Source: an uncultured Eubacteriales bacterium (GTDB lineage: Bacteria; Bacillota; Clostridia; Christensenellales; Aristaeellaceae). From it: a stretch of 20,013 nt of DNA. Within the stretch, counting starts at the first letter, position 1. Every line of letters starts with the position of its first letter. Position numbers and translations under genes: made by a program. The stretch lies in contig USCR01000030.1 in assembly GCA_900553295.1 (NCBI GenBank), forward strand, positions 1 to 20,013, in the 5' to 3' direction. Below are positions 6,984 to 15,325 of this stretch, piece by piece. The notes under the pieces are model-generated. The model saw nothing but the letters and a program-made list of their open reading frames with translations. It had not been told where the DNA came from and searched no databases.

Positions 6984-8441
6984 ATGGCCACCCCATGGAA
7001 AACCCTCAAGGGCTACGAAATGGTCATCGGCCTGGAGGTTCACGTGGAGCTGAAGACCAAAACCAAGATTTTCTGCTCCTGCAAGACGGACTTCGGCGCG
7101 CCGCCCAACACCCAGTGCTGCCCGGTGTGCATGGGCTTTCCCGGCACGCTGCCGGTATTGAACAAGCAGGTGGTGCACTACGCGGTGCTGGCCGGGCTGG
7201 CCACGGGCTGCACCATCGCCCGCTATTCCAAGCAGGACCGGAAGAACTACTTCTACCCCGACCTGCCCAAGGCATACCAGATCAGCCAATACGACCTGCC
7301 CCTGTGTGTGGACGGCCACCTGATGGTGGAAACGCCGGAGGGGGAGAAGCGCATCGGCATCACCCGCATCCACATCGAGGAGGACGCGGGCAAGCTCATC
7401 CACGACCCCGAGCAGGGCACTCTCATCGACTGCAACCGCTGCGGCGTGCCCCTCATTGAGATCGTCTCCGAGCCGGACATCCGCACGCCCCAGGAGGCGG
7501 TGGCCTACCTGCAAAAGCTCCGGGCGGTGATTGCCTACACGGGCATCAGCGACTGCAAGATGAACGAAGGCTCCCTGCGCTGCGACGTGAACCTTTCCAT
7601 CCACAAGCCGGGCCAGCCCTTTGGTACCCGCACGGAGATGAAGAACCTGAACTCCTTCCAGTCCGTGCAGCGGGCCATTGAGGAGGAATACCGCCGCCAG
7701 GTGGAGGCCGTGGAGCGCGGGGAGACCATCGTCCAGGAGACCCGCCGCTTTGACCAGCAGACCGGCAAGACCAGCGCCATGCGCCGCAAGGAAAACGCCA
7801 ACGACTACCGCTATTTTCCCGACCCGGACCTGGCCCCCATCGTCACCGGGGAGGACACCCTGGCCGCCTGGCGCCAGGAGCTGCCCGTGCTGCCCGACCA
7901 GCGCAAGGCGCGCTACATGGCCGACTATGGCCTTACCGCCTACGCCGCCGAGCAGCTGGTGAGCGAAAAGGCCCTGGCCGAGTACTTCGAGGCCGCCTGC
8001 GAGAGCACCGCCGCCCCCAAGACCCTGGCCAACCTGATGCTCACGGAGGTGTTCCGCCTGCTGCCCCCGGAGAGCACCGCCATTCCCCTGGCCCCGGCGC
8101 ACCTGGGCCGCCTGGCGGACATGGTGGAGCAGGGGGACATCAGCGCCGGCGTAGCCAAGCGGGCTGTGGCCGCCCTGTGGGAACAGGATCAGGACCCCGA
8201 CGCCTGGGTGGAGGCCGCCGGCCTGCGCCAGCTCAACGACCCGGCGCTCCTGCGTACCTACGCGGAGCAGGCCATGGCGGAGCATCCCGACCTGGTGGCG
8301 GGCTACTACAAGGGTAAGACAAACCTGGCCAAGGCCCTCATGGGCGCGGCCATGGGGCTATCCGGGGGCAAGGCGAATCCCGCCCTGCTCCAGCGGCTCA
8401 TGGACGAGGCCCTGGAAAAGGGCCGTGAAGCCGGAAAATGA
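6984..8441 (+). CDS. gatB: Asp-tRNA(Asn)/Glu-tRNA(Gln) amidotransferase subunit B
   Basis: GatB binds the misacylated tRNA, activates the Asp or Glu side chain with ATP and transfers ammonia delivered from GatA. The protein has 485 residues, normal for the family. The N-terminal cradle begins with GLEVHVEL (16-23). The Cys cluster of the structural zinc site is visible as C31, C33, C45/C46 and C49. The signature YFYPDLPKAYQISQYD and the HIEEDAGKL segment follow. The C-terminal helical YqeY-like tail, which touches the tRNA elbow, ends in GKANPALLQRLMDEALEK. The start ATG 6984 has AAAGGAGG 9 bases upstream, inside the end of gatA. It is the last gene of the operon and runs into a bidirectional terminator. 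Confidence 0.98.
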   Translation: MATPWKTLKGYEMVIGLEVHVELKTKTKIFCSCKTDFGAPPNTQCCPVCMGFPGTLPVLNKQVVHYAVLAGLATGCTIARYSKQDRKNYFYPDLPKAYQISQYDLPLCVDGHLMVETPEGEKRIGITRIHIEEDAGKLIHDPEQGTLIDCNRCGVPLIEIVSEPDIRTPQEAVAYLQKLRAVIAYTGISDCKMNEGSLRCDVNLSIHKPGQPFGTRTEMKNLNSFQSVQRAIEEEYRRQVEAVERGETIVQETRRFDQQTGKTSAMRRKENANDYRYFPDPDLAPIVTGEDTLAAWRQELPVLPDQRKARYMADYGLTAYAAEQLVSEKALAEYFEAACESTAAPKTLANLMLTEVFRLLPPESTAIPLAPAHLGRLADMVEQGDISAGVAKRAVAALWEQDQDPDAWVEAAGLRQLNDPALLRTYAEQAMAEHPDLVAGYYKGKTNLAKALMGAAMGLSGGKANPALLQRLMDEALEKGREAGK

Positions 8442-8489
8442 GACAAAGCGGCGCCTTGTACGGTAGCGGGCGTCCTATAAACAAAAATA

Positions 8490-8522
8490 CACCCCGGACG
8501 TGTTCGCGTCCGGGGTGCTTTT
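8490..8522. terminator. Bidirectional terminator between gatB and lysA
   Basis: CACCCCGGACG (8490-8500) pairs perfectly with CGTCCGGGGTG (8507-8517) around a 6-base loop. On the + strand it is followed by CTTTTG. On the - strand it is followed by a TATTTTTG run. It therefore can end both convergent units, gatB from the left and lysA from the right. Confidence 0.9.
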
Positions 8523-8529
8523 GTGTGGG

Positions 8530-9795
8530 TTACAGTCCCAGCTGCTTGGCGCAGGGGTCAATATCCAGGGTGGCAAAATAGTCCCGGGGGGTTTCTGCCC
8601 GGCGGATGAGCTGGAAGGTACCGTCCTCCCGGTAGAGTACCTCCGCGGAGCGCAGGCGGCCATTGTAGTTGTAGCCCATGGAGAAGCCGTGGGCGCCGGT
8701 GTCGTGGATGACCACAATATCGCCCATGTCAATCTTGGGCAGCATCCGGTCGATGGCAAACTTGTCGTTGTTTTCACACAGACTGCCGGTGACGTCGTAG
8801 CGGTGATCGCAGGGGGCGTCGCCCTTGCCCACCACGGTAATGTGGTGGTAGGCCCCGTACATGGCCGGGCGCATGAGGTTGGCCGCGCAGGCGTCCAGGC
8901 CGATGTAGTGCTTGTAGGTATCCTTGTGGCTGGTGGCATGGGTGACCAGCCAGCCGTGGGGGCCGGTCATGTAGCGGCCCAGCTCCGTCTTGATGGCGAC
9001 ACCCTGAATGCCGTTGGCCGTGAAGATCTTTTCATAGGCCAGGCGTACCCCTTCGCCAATGGCGGCGATGTCCGGGGCTGGCTGTTCCGGACGGTAGGGG
9101 ATGCCCACACCGCCGGAAAGGTTGATGAAGGCCAGGGGCAGGCCCACCTTGTCCATGAGCCGGCGTCCGGCATCAAAGAGCAGCTCCGCCAGGGTGGGGT
9201 AATAGGCATTGTCGATGGTGTTGCTGGACAGGAACGCATGCAGCCCGAAGGACTTCACGCCCAGTTCCTTCAGCCGGGCCAGCCCCTCCTCCAGCTGGGC
9301 ATAGGTGAAGCCGTACTTGGCGTCCCCGGGATTGCCCATGATGGTATTGCCGATGGTGAAATCCCCGCCGGGGTTGTAACGGCAGCACACACAGGAGGGG
9401 ATGCCGCCGTGATCCCGCAGCAGGTCGATATGGGTAATGTCGTCCAGGTTGATATAGGCGTCCAGGGCCCGGGCCTGGGTAAACTCCTCGGGGGGCATGG
9501 CGTTGGCGGAGAACATAATCTCCGTGCCGTGGAAGCCACAGGCCTGGGCCAGGGTCAGCTCGGTGGCGCTGGAGCAGTCCACGCCGCAGCCCTCCTGGCG
9601 CAGAATGCGCAGAATGGCGGGGTTGGGCAAGGCCTTTACGGCAAAATATTCCTTGAAGTCCGGGCACCAGGCAAAGGCCTGGTTCAGCGCCCGGGCCGTG
9701 CGGCGGATGCCCCCCTCGTCATAGAGGTGAAAGGGGGTCGGATAAGCCTGCGCGGCCTGCTCAAATACGGTATCTGAAAGGGAAAAGTTCGGCAT
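8530..9795 (-). CDS. lysA: Diaminopimelate decarboxylase
   Basis: This PLP enzyme decarboxylates meso-diaminopimelate to L-lysine, the last step of lysine synthesis. The protein has 421 residues if started at 9795 (MPNFSLSD), which has GGAG about 10 bases upstream. An in-frame ATG at 9846 would add 17 residues without a better site. It is a fold type III (alanine racemase-like) barrel plus beta domain. The PLP lysine is Lys54 in YFAVKALPN, the phosphate loop is SGGVGIPYRPEQ, and the C-terminal active-site residues are in SLCENND and GAHGFSMGYNYN. Two usual motifs differ: HxHIGSQ is replaced by LHAFLSSN, and EPGR reads ELGR. These changes suggest a distinct LysA branch. Related decarboxylases (carboxynorspermidine) are an alternative, but the length and C-terminus favour LysA. 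A weak promoter, TTGCAC-17-TACAGT, is at 9873-9845 on this strand. Confidence 0.88.
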   Translation of the reverse strand: MPNFSLSDTVFEQAAQAYPTPFHLYDEGGIRRTARALNQAFAWCPDFKEYFAVKALPNPAILRILRQEGCGVDCSSATELTLAQACGFHGTEIMFSANAMPPEEFTQARALDAYINLDDITHIDLLRDHGGIPSCVCCRYNPGGDFTIGNTIMGNPGDAKYGFTYAQLEEGLARLKELGVKSFGLHAFLSSNTIDNAYYPTLAELLFDAGRRLMDKVGLPLAFINLSGGVGIPYRPEQPAPDIAAIGEGVRLAYEKIFTANGIQGVAIKTELGRYMTGPHGWLVTHATSHKDTYKHYIGLDACAANLMRPAMYGAYHHITVVGKGDAPCDHRYDVTGSLCENNDKFAIDRMLPKIDMGDIVVIHDTGAHGFSMGYNYNGRLRSAEVLYREDGTFQLIRRAETPRDYFATLDIDPCAKQLGL

Positions 9796-9918
9796 CTTTG
9801 GCACGCTCCAATAGGATAATGTCCGGCCATTTCCGGCATGGTTCACTGTACCATATCATCGGGGTGGGTGCAAGTACTTCCTTTGTACTGTATACATGAG
9901 AAATGCTGGCATTTCCAC

Positions 9919-9954
9919 AAAAAAAGGCTACGCTACCACCGGGGTGGCGCAGCC
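9919..9954 (-). terminator. Terminator after the FAD-dependent dehydrogenase gene
   Basis: Read on the - strand, GGCTGCGCCACC and GGTGGTAGCGTAGCC fold into a stem with small mismatches (9926-9954) and are followed by seven T (complement of 9919-9925). It lies just after the stop of the gene at 9969-11378. Confidence 0.85.
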
Positions 9955-9968
9955 TGGAAGCAAACGGT

Positions 9969-11378
9969 TTACAGGGAGGCGATATCCTGTGCCACGGCGA
10001 TGCCTGTGGCGCTGGCCTGCATCAATCCGCGGGTGATGCCCGCGCCATCGCCGATGGCGTACAGGCCCTCAATGGGCGTCATAAAGCGGCGGTCCACCAA
10101 TACCTTGCTGGAGTAGAACTTCACTTCTACCCCATAGAGCAGGGTATTCTTGCTGTACAGGCCGGGAGCCAGGTGGTCAAAGGCCTTCAGCGCTTCCACA
10201 ATGCTGGTCAGGTGACGGGGCGGCAGCACAAAGGACAGGTCCCCGGGCACGGCGGTTTGCAGGGTGGGGATGGTGGTGGACTTGGCCAGGCGCTCCCAGG
10301 AGGTGCGGCGCCCCTGGAGCAGGTCGCCCAGGCGCTGCACCATGATGGGCCCGCCGGTGAGCATATTCCCCAGCCGGGCGATGTACTGGCCGTATTCGAT
10401 GGGCTGGTTGAAGGGCTCCGTGAAGCGGGTGGATACCAGCAGGGCAAAGTTGGTATTGCCGGTGCGCCGGGCAGGGTCGCCATAGCTGTGGCCGTTGACC
10501 ACCGCCAGGCCGGACTCGTAGTGCTCCTCGCTGACCACGCCGCCGGGATTCATGCAGAAGGTGCGCACCTTGTTTTCATAGGTGTCGGAGTAATAGATCA
10601 GCTTGGCCTCGTAGAGGTACTTGGTCAGGTGATCCATGATGGCGTTGGGCACCTCCACCCGCACGCCGATGTCCACCTCGTTGTTCTGGGTGCGTAGGCC
10701 CAGCTTTTCCGCCTGGTTGGTGAGCCACTCCGCGCCGCCGCGGCCGGGGGCGGCGATCACATGGGCGGATTTCGCCACCCAGGGCTCGCCCTTGCGGGGG
10801 GACAGGCGCACACCGGTGACCCGGCCGTCCTCTACCAGGATGTCCGTGGCGGTGGTCAGCTCGGCAAAGGTGGTGTGGGTCTGGGTGGTGAGGTAATCGT
10901 GCATGGCGGCCAGCACGCTGCCGGCGTACTCCGTGCCCAGGTGCCGCACAGGGCAGGGCACCAGGCGGATATTGTAGCGGCTGGCTTCGTAGGCGATTTC
11001 TTCCACCTTTTTGTCGTCCAGGCCGTGGACTTCCTTGGGCGCGCCAAAGCGCAGGTACAGCTCGTCGGCCTGATGGATCAGCTCCTGCGCCTTTGGGTGG
11101 CCCAGGTATTCGCTGATATGGCCGCCCACCTCATCAGAAAGGGAGAGCTTGCCGTCGGAGAAGGCCCCTGCTCCCGCCCAGCCGTGGACAATGCCGCAGG
11201 GGTCGCAGTGGACGCACTTGCCTGTGGTACGGGCCGGGCAGGTGCGATGAGCAATGGCACGGCCCATGTCCACGATGAGAACCTTGCTTTCCGGCTTCAG
11301 GTGGGTCAATTCCAACGCAGTAAAGATACCGGCGGGGCCGGCACCGATGATGATGGCATCAAAAATGCGGTTTTCCAT
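9969..11378 (-). CDS. FAD-dependent dehydrogenase, uncharacterised (COG2509-like)
   Basis: The product (469 residues) is a cytoplasmic flavoprotein. The FAD-binding Rossmann motif is IIIGAGPAGI (9-18), followed by an acidic end of the second strand (IVD, 35-37). A four-Cys cluster is at C47, C55, C58 and C61 (spacing C-x7-C-x2-C-x2-C), followed by GAGAFSDGKL. This combination is typical of a family annotated only as uncharacterised FAD-dependent dehydrogenases. The C-terminus has the second FAD contact, LYAIGDGAGITRGLMQASATG. The Cys group could hold a metal or iron-sulfur centre; that is inference, and the substrate is unknown. The start ATG 11378 has AAGGAGG upstream. The gene has its own promoter (11432-11460) and terminator, so it is a single-gene unit. 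No transmembrane segment or signal peptide is seen. Confidence 0.88.
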   Translation of the reverse strand: MENRIFDAIIIGAGPAGIFTALELTHLKPESKVLIVDMGRAIAHRTCPARTTGKCVHCDPCGIVHGWAGAGAFSDGKLSLSDEVGGHISEYLGHPKAQELIHQADELYLRFGAPKEVHGLDDKKVEEIAYEASRYNIRLVPCPVRHLGTEYAGSVLAAMHDYLTTQTHTTFAELTTATDILVEDGRVTGVRLSPRKGEPWVAKSAHVIAAPGRGGAEWLTNQAEKLGLRTQNNEVDIGVRVEVPNAIMDHLTKYLYEAKLIYYSDTYENKVRTFCMNPGGVVSEEHYESGLAVVNGHSYGDPARRTGNTNFALLVSTRFTEPFNQPIEYGQYIARLGNMLTGGPIMVQRLGDLLQGRRTSWERLAKSTTIPTLQTAVPGDLSFVLPPRHLTSIVEALKAFDHLAPGLYSKNTLLYGVEVKFYSSKVLVDRRFMTPIEGLYAIGDGAGITRGLMQASATGIAVAQDIASL

Positions 11379-11431
11379 GGGAACCTCCTTGACAGAACCG
11401 TATGCCTTTACGCAGCATACACTTTCAAATC

Positions 11432-11460
11432 ATTGTAGCATGTTCCCCGGAAGATCTCAA
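11432..11460 (-). promoter_or_regulatory. Promoter of the FAD-dependent dehydrogenase gene
   Basis: On the - strand, TTGAGA (11460-11455) and TACAAT (11437-11432) are separated by exactly 17 bases. TG before the -10 (TGCTACAAT) makes it extended. It lies in the 110-base gap after the aminotransferase gene, 54 bases before the start codon. Confidence 0.8.
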
Positions 11461-11488
11461 GGGTAAGACCTGGCAAACCGCGGCCGGG

Positions 11489-12727
11489 TCAATCTGGCAG
11501 ATGGTACCCGGCTTCCAGGGCGGCCAGCTTTACCGCCACGGGGAAAAGCTCCATGACCTGGGCCAGCTCCGTCAGGGGGGGATAGCTGGGCGCAATGCGG
11601 ATGACGCTGTCCTCCGGGTCGACGCCGCCGGGGAAGGCCGCGCCCGCGGGGGTCAGGGTTACGCCCGCCTGGGCGCACAGCTCCACAATGCGCGCGGCGC
11701 ATCCGCGGGGCGCCCGGAAGCAGATGAAGTACCCGCCCCGGGGGCGGCTCCAGGTGGCAATCCCTGTCAAGTCCCGTTCCAGGGCATCCAGCACCAGCTG
11801 GAACTTGGGGCGCAGCAGCTCCGCCTGCCGGGCCATGTGGGCCTGCACGGCGGCCAGGTCCGGGAAAAAGCGGGCATGGCGCAGCTGGTTCATCTTGTCG
11901 TGGCACACCTGCTGATAGGTCATGATGGCGGCTTGCCGGGCGATATTGCGGGGACTGGCAGCCATGGCGGCCACGCCGCCGCCGGGCCAGGTGATTTTTG
12001 AAAAGGAGGTAAAGGCCACGGGGCGGTCCGGGTTTCCGGCACGGTCGCAGGCGTCAAAGATATTGGCGAGGCGGTCGGGGGCCTCCGGGTACAGGTGGTG
12101 GACGCAGTAGGCGTTGTCCCAGAAGATGCGGAAATCCGGGGCGGCCTCCATGCGTGCCAGGCGGGCCACCACCTGGTCGCTGAAGGTGACACCGGAGGGA
12201 TTGCCGTACATGGGCACGCAGATCAGCCCCTTCACCGCGGGGTCCCGGGCCAGGGCTTCCACCTGATCCATGTCCGGGCCGTCGGCCAGGGTGGGCACGG
12301 GCAGCAGCTCCACACCATAGCTCTCCAGCATATGGAAGTGCCAGTCATACCCCGGGGTGGGGCAGATGAATTTCACCCTGGGCAGCTGCGCCCAGGGGGT
12401 ATCCCCCGGCAGCGGCCCCAGGAGCATGCACCGGGTGAACACATCCGAGAGCAGATTCAGGGAGGAGTTCCCGCCCACGATCACCTGTTCCGGCGCAACG
12501 CCCAGCATTTCCCCAAAGAGCCGGCGCATCTCGGGAATGCCCAGGGGATGGTTATAGTTGCGGGCGTCGGAACCATCCTCGCAGGTGTAGTCCATGTCCG
12601 CCCCCGCCAGAATGGGCGCGGAGAGCGCCAGCTGCTCGGGGGCGGGCTTTCCCCGGGACATATCCAGGGTGAGTCCGCGGGCCTGAAAGGCGCGGTATTG
12701 CGCTTTGAGTTCTTCCCATGCTGCCAT
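11489..12727 (-). CDS. PLP-dependent aminotransferase, AspB4-like class I
   Basis: The product (412 residues) is a fold type I aminotransferase that moves amino groups between amino acids and keto acids using PLP. The Schiff-base lysine is Lys244 in SFSKITWPGG. The PLP-contacting Asp204 and Tyr207 are in FWDNAY, and Asn176 is in MYGNPSG. The segment LDMSRGKPAPEQL near the N-terminus and the overall pattern resemble the aspartate aminotransferase AspB4 type (Pfam family PF12897, from memory) rather than classical AspC. The start at 12727 is chosen because GAAGGAGG lies about 10 bases upstream; the longer open frame to 12919 overlaps the ABC gene and lacks family similarity. The amino acid transporter genes lie upstream on the same strand, separated by a hairpin. 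A role in handling an imported amino acid is possible but inferred from position only. Confidence 0.88.
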   Translation of the reverse strand: MAAWEELKAQYRAFQARGLTLDMSRGKPAPEQLALSAPILAGADMDYTCEDGSDARNYNHPLGIPEMRRLFGEMLGVAPEQVIVGGNSSLNLLSDVFTRCMLLGPLPGDTPWAQLPRVKFICPTPGYDWHFHMLESYGVELLPVPTLADGPDMDQVEALARDPAVKGLICVPMYGNPSGVTFSDQVVARLARMEAAPDFRIFWDNAYCVHHLYPEAPDRLANIFDACDRAGNPDRPVAFTSFSKITWPGGGVAAMAASPRNIARQAAIMTYQQVCHDKMNQLRHARFFPDLAAVQAHMARQAELLRPKFQLVLDALERDLTGIATWSRPRGGYFICFRAPRGCAARIVELCAQAGVTLTPAGAAFPGGVDPEDSVIRIAPSYPPLTELAQVMELFPVAVKLAALEAGYHLPD

Positions 12728-12771
12728 GGCGGGGATGCCTCCTTCAAATGAAAGTGTCGTCTGCGTACGGA

Positions 12772-12802
12772 AACCCGGCGGCGCATCAGGCGCTGCCGGG
12801 TT
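12772..12802. terminator. Hairpin between the ABC transporter operon and the aminotransferase gene
   Basis: AACCCGGC (12772-12779) pairs with GCCGGGTT (12795-12802). The stem continues through a G-U pair and GCGC (12781-12784)/GCGC (12790-12793), closing a 5-base loop. On the - strand only three T follow, so termination of the transporter operon may be partial. On the + strand TTTTG follows. Confidence 0.6.
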
Positions 12803-12818
12803 TTGTAGATGCGATGCT

Positions 12819-13604
12819 TTACTGCTGGGCGTAACGCTCCAGGAAGTGCCGGGTGCGCTCCTGCTTGGGATTGCCGATGACCTCTTCCGGGGGGCCGTAT
12901 TCCACAATAACGCCGCCATCCATGAACATCACGTTGTCCGCCACCTGCCGGGCAAACTGCATCTCGTGGGTGACGATGACCATGGTGGTGTTCCGCTGGG
13001 CCAGGCCGCGAATTACGTTGAGCACCTCGCCGGTGAGCTCCGGGTCCAGGGCGGAGGTGGGCTCGTCAAAGCAGAGGATATCCGGGCGCAGGGCCAGGGC
13101 GCGGGCGATGGCCACCCGCTGCTGCTGGCCGCCGGAAAGCTGGTGGGGGTAAGCGTTCAGCTTGGCCGAAAGGCCCACGCTGTCCAGCAGTGCCTTGCCG
13201 TTCTCTTCGATTTCTCGATAAATGGCGGCCTTGCGGGACTTGAAGTCCGGCCGTTCCTTGGCCAGCAGCCGGCCGGCCAGGGTCACGTTTTCCAGCACCG
13301 TATACTGGGGGAACAGGTTGAAGGACTGGAACACCAGCCCGAAGTGCAGCCGCTGCTGGCGGATCTCCTGCTCCGAACGGGAGCGGGGATCCTCCGCGTC
13401 GAAAATCACCTGGTCGCCCACGCGGATGACGCCCTTGTCCGGGGTTTCCAGAAAGTTCAGGAAACGCAGGAGCGTGGTTTTCCCGCTGCCGGAGGAACCG
13501 ATAATGGCCAGGGCTTCCCCCTTTTCCAGGGAAAAGCTGATGTCCCGCAGCACATCCACGCCGCTGAAACTCTTTTGAATGCCTTCTACTGTCAGTACTG
13601 CCAT
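12819..13604 (-). CDS. Polar amino acid ABC transporter, ATP-binding protein
   Basis: This is the ATPase of an amino acid importer (GlnQ/HisP family). It hydrolyses ATP at the inner membrane face to drive the permease. The 261-residue protein has Walker [10 protein letters not shown] (36-44), the Q-loop Gln93 (VFQSFNLFP), the signature LSGGQQQR (156-163), Walker [13 protein letters not shown] with Asp180 and Glu181, and the switch His213. The start ATG 13604 has GGAGGA close upstream. The permease gene ends 13 bases before it on the same strand, so they are co-transcribed. The exact substrate cannot be read from the ATPase. Confidence 0.96.
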   Translation of the reverse strand: MAVLTVEGIQKSFSGVDVLRDISFSLEKGEALAIIGSSGSGKTTLLRFLNFLETPDKGVIRVGDQVIFDAEDPRSRSEQEIRQQRLHFGLVFQSFNLFPQYTVLENVTLAGRLLAKERPDFKSRKAAIYREIEENGKALLDSVGLSAKLNAYPHQLSGGQQQRVAIARALALRPDILCFDEPTSALDPELTGEVLNVIRGLAQRNTTMVIVTHEMQFARQVADNVMFMDGGVIVEYGPPEEVIGNPKQERTRHFLERYAQQ

Positions 13605-13617
13605 GTCTGCGTCCTCC

Positions 13618-14256
13618 TCAGCCCTTGAAATAGTCCATCTTCTTCTCGAAATAGCCGAACAGCAGCGTCAGCACGCCGTTGAACAGCAGGAAGAAGAGTC
13701 CCGTGGAGAACAGCGGCCAGATGAGGCCCTGCTTGGTGTAGCGCTCGGCGCACATGATGATCTCCGCCACGGAGACCACCCGGGCCAGGGCCGTGTCCTT
13801 CACCAGGGTGATGACCTCGTTGCTCATGGGCGGGGTGATACGCTTGACCACCTGCAAAAGCACCACCCGGAAGAATACCTGGCTCCTGGTCATGCCCAGC
13901 ACCTGGCCGGCCTCGTACTGTCCCTTGGGGATGGACTCGATGCCGCCCCGGTAGATCTCGGAGAAATAAGCCGCGTAGTTGATCACGAAAGCGATGAGCA
14001 CCGCGGTCATCCGGGATTTCATGGGAATGCCGAACACCAGCCCGGGCATGTACATCACCACGAACAGCTGAAGCATCAGCGGCGTGCCGCGGATGATCCA
14101 CACGAACACCCGGGTCAGATAGCGCAGGGGGCGGAACTTGGTCATGGAACCGAAGGTGATCACCAGGCCCAGGGGCAGGGCCATAAGCAGGGTCATCACG
14201 AATATTTGCAGGTTCAGCCAGAAACCGCCAACCAGGGAATCCAGGACGTCAGACAT
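13618..14256 (-). CDS. Polar amino acid ABC transporter, permease
   Basis: This integral membrane subunit forms the pore of the amino acid importer. The 212-residue protein is of HisM/GlnP size and has several hydrophobic segments: about 12-35, 50-75, 83-100 and 180-203, with a weaker one in between. The coupling EAA loop is EAGQVLGMTRSQVFFRVVLLQ, starting at Glu115, and its Gly121 is conserved. RGTPLMLQLF (56-65) is a family hallmark. As only one permease gene is present, it would act as a homodimer. The start ATG 14256 is preceded by GAGGTG. A 108-base gap with a strong hairpin separates it from the binding-protein gene. Confidence 0.95.
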   Translation of the reverse strand: MSDVLDSLVGGFWLNLQIFVMTLLMALPLGLVITFGSMTKFRPLRYLTRVFVWIIRGTPLMLQLFVVMYMPGLVFGIPMKSRMTAVLIAFVINYAAYFSEIYRGGIESIPKGQYEAGQVLGMTRSQVFFRVVLLQVVKRITPPMSNEVITLVKDTALARVVSVAEIIMCAERYTKQGLIWPLFSTGLFFLLFNGVLTLLFGYFEKKMDYFKG

Positions 14257-14283
14257 AAGGCACCTCGCAGATAACGTATTGTT

Positions 14284-14316
14284 GGGGAGACGGCGCTTTC
14301 ACGCGGCCGCCTCCCC
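14284..14316 (-). promoter_or_regulatory. Intercistronic stem-loop between binding-protein and permease genes
   Basis: An 11-pair stem (14284-14294 with 14306-14316, one G-U pair) closes an 11-base loop. No T-run follows on the - strand. Such hairpins after binding-protein genes often protect the 3' end of the upstream message, so the binding protein is made in excess over the permease. The role here is inferred from position. Confidence 0.6.
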
Positions 14317-14364
14317 TGCATCCGGCCGTAAAGGCGCGGAGTATGTGGTGAATTGCGGGATTGC

Positions 14365-15186
14365 TTACTTGATAAGGGAATCGGTCAGGCCATAGCGCTC
14401 GGCGATCTCCGCCACGGTGCCATCCTCGGTGAGCTCGGCGATGGCGGCGTTCACCGCTTCCACCATGTCGCTGCCCTTACGGAAGGCGATGCCGTATTCC
14501 TGCAGGCCGAAGTTGTTGCTCAGATCCACCACCAGGTCGGCGTAGTCACTTTCCGGACGAACCATGCCCAGGGCGCACACGCTGTCCACCAGGGCGATGT
14601 CCGCGGTGCCGGCCTTGACTTCCATCAGCGCCTTGGCCATGGAGTCCACAGCGATGTAGGTGCTGTTGGCAAAGTATTCCTTGGCGGAAACTTCCACGGT
14701 CTCGTCATCCTCGATGATGCCCTGGAGCTTCTGCTCACCGGTGGAGCCGGCCTCGGCTACAACCACCTTGCCGCTCACGTCCGCGAGGATGGCTTCCGCC
14801 TGGTCGGCCTTCATGACCATGGCCTGGGTGTTATACAGGTAGGGATCGGAAACGGCCATGTTCTCCTTGCGCTCGGGGGTGATGCACATGCCGTTCCACA
14901 GGCAGTCGATGTTCTTGGAGTTCAGCTCAATCTCCTTGGAGTCCCAGTTGATCTCGATGAATTCCACTTCCAGGCCCAGCTTTTCCGCCACGGCGGTGGC
15001 CAGCTCGGTATCAAAGCCTACCAGGGTGTCGCCTTCATAATAATTCATGGGAGCAAAGAGGGTGATGCCGATGGTGAGCTTGCCCTTGTCCTTAATGTAG
15101 GCCATGTCACTTTCCTCGGCGGAGGCCAGGGCGGTCAGGGAGAATACCATCATCAGGGCCAGGACCATCGCAAGCAGCTTTTTCAT
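14365..15186 (-). CDS. Amino acid ABC transporter substrate-binding protein
   Basis: This exported protein captures a polar amino acid and delivers it to the permease. It is a solute-binding protein family 3 member of 273 residues. The signal peptide is clear: Lys2-Lys3, a hydrophobic core (4-20) and a likely signal peptidase I site after ASA (21-23). There is no Cys at the cleavage site, so it does not look like a lipoprotein, which is unusual for a Gram-positive importer. The mature part opens with the family pattern KGKLTIGITLFAPMNYYEG, then LVGFDTELATAVAEKLG and CLWNGMCITPERKENMAVSDPYL. The start at 15186 is preferred over 15207 because GAGGG lies 7 bases upstream and the signal peptide then begins normally. 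It is the first gene of the transporter operon. The ligand is not certain. Confidence 0.94.
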   Translation of the reverse strand: MKKLLAMVLALMMVFSLTALASAEESDMAYIKDKGKLTIGITLFAPMNYYEGDTLVGFDTELATAVAEKLGLEVEFIEINWDSKEIELNSKNIDCLWNGMCITPERKENMAVSDPYLYNTQAMVMKADQAEAILADVSGKVVVAEAGSTGEQKLQGIIEDDETVEVSAKEYFANSTYIAVDSMAKALMEVKAGTADIALVDSVCALGMVRPESDYADLVVDLSNNFGLQEYGIAFRKGSDMVEAVNAAIAELTEDGTVAEIAERYGLTDSLIK

Positions 15187-15283
15187 TTTTTGTCCCTCAC
15201 TTTTCATACATTATTTTTTCGGGGAAGGTACCGTGCGATCGCTTTTGTTCTTTATCGCTTTACCGTAGTGGAGTGATGGACAT

Positions 15284-15312
15284 AATATAGCACAACCATG
15301 GACGGAATGCAA
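15284..15312 (-). promoter_or_regulatory. Promoter of the amino acid transporter operon
   Basis: On the - strand, TTGCAT (15312-15307) and TATATT (15289-15284) are 17 bases apart, with TG before the -10 (GTGCTATATT). An alternative -10 (TATTAT) overlaps it. A phased A-tract palindrome lies directly upstream. The leader to the start codon is about 90 bases. Confidence 0.7.
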
Positions 15313-15325
15313 GGGGGTAAAGCAA

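Noticed and set aside
9796..9918. Lysine riboswitch before lysA
   Set aside because: The gap is too short (about 120 bases, shared with a terminator) and no lysine-element pattern was visible.
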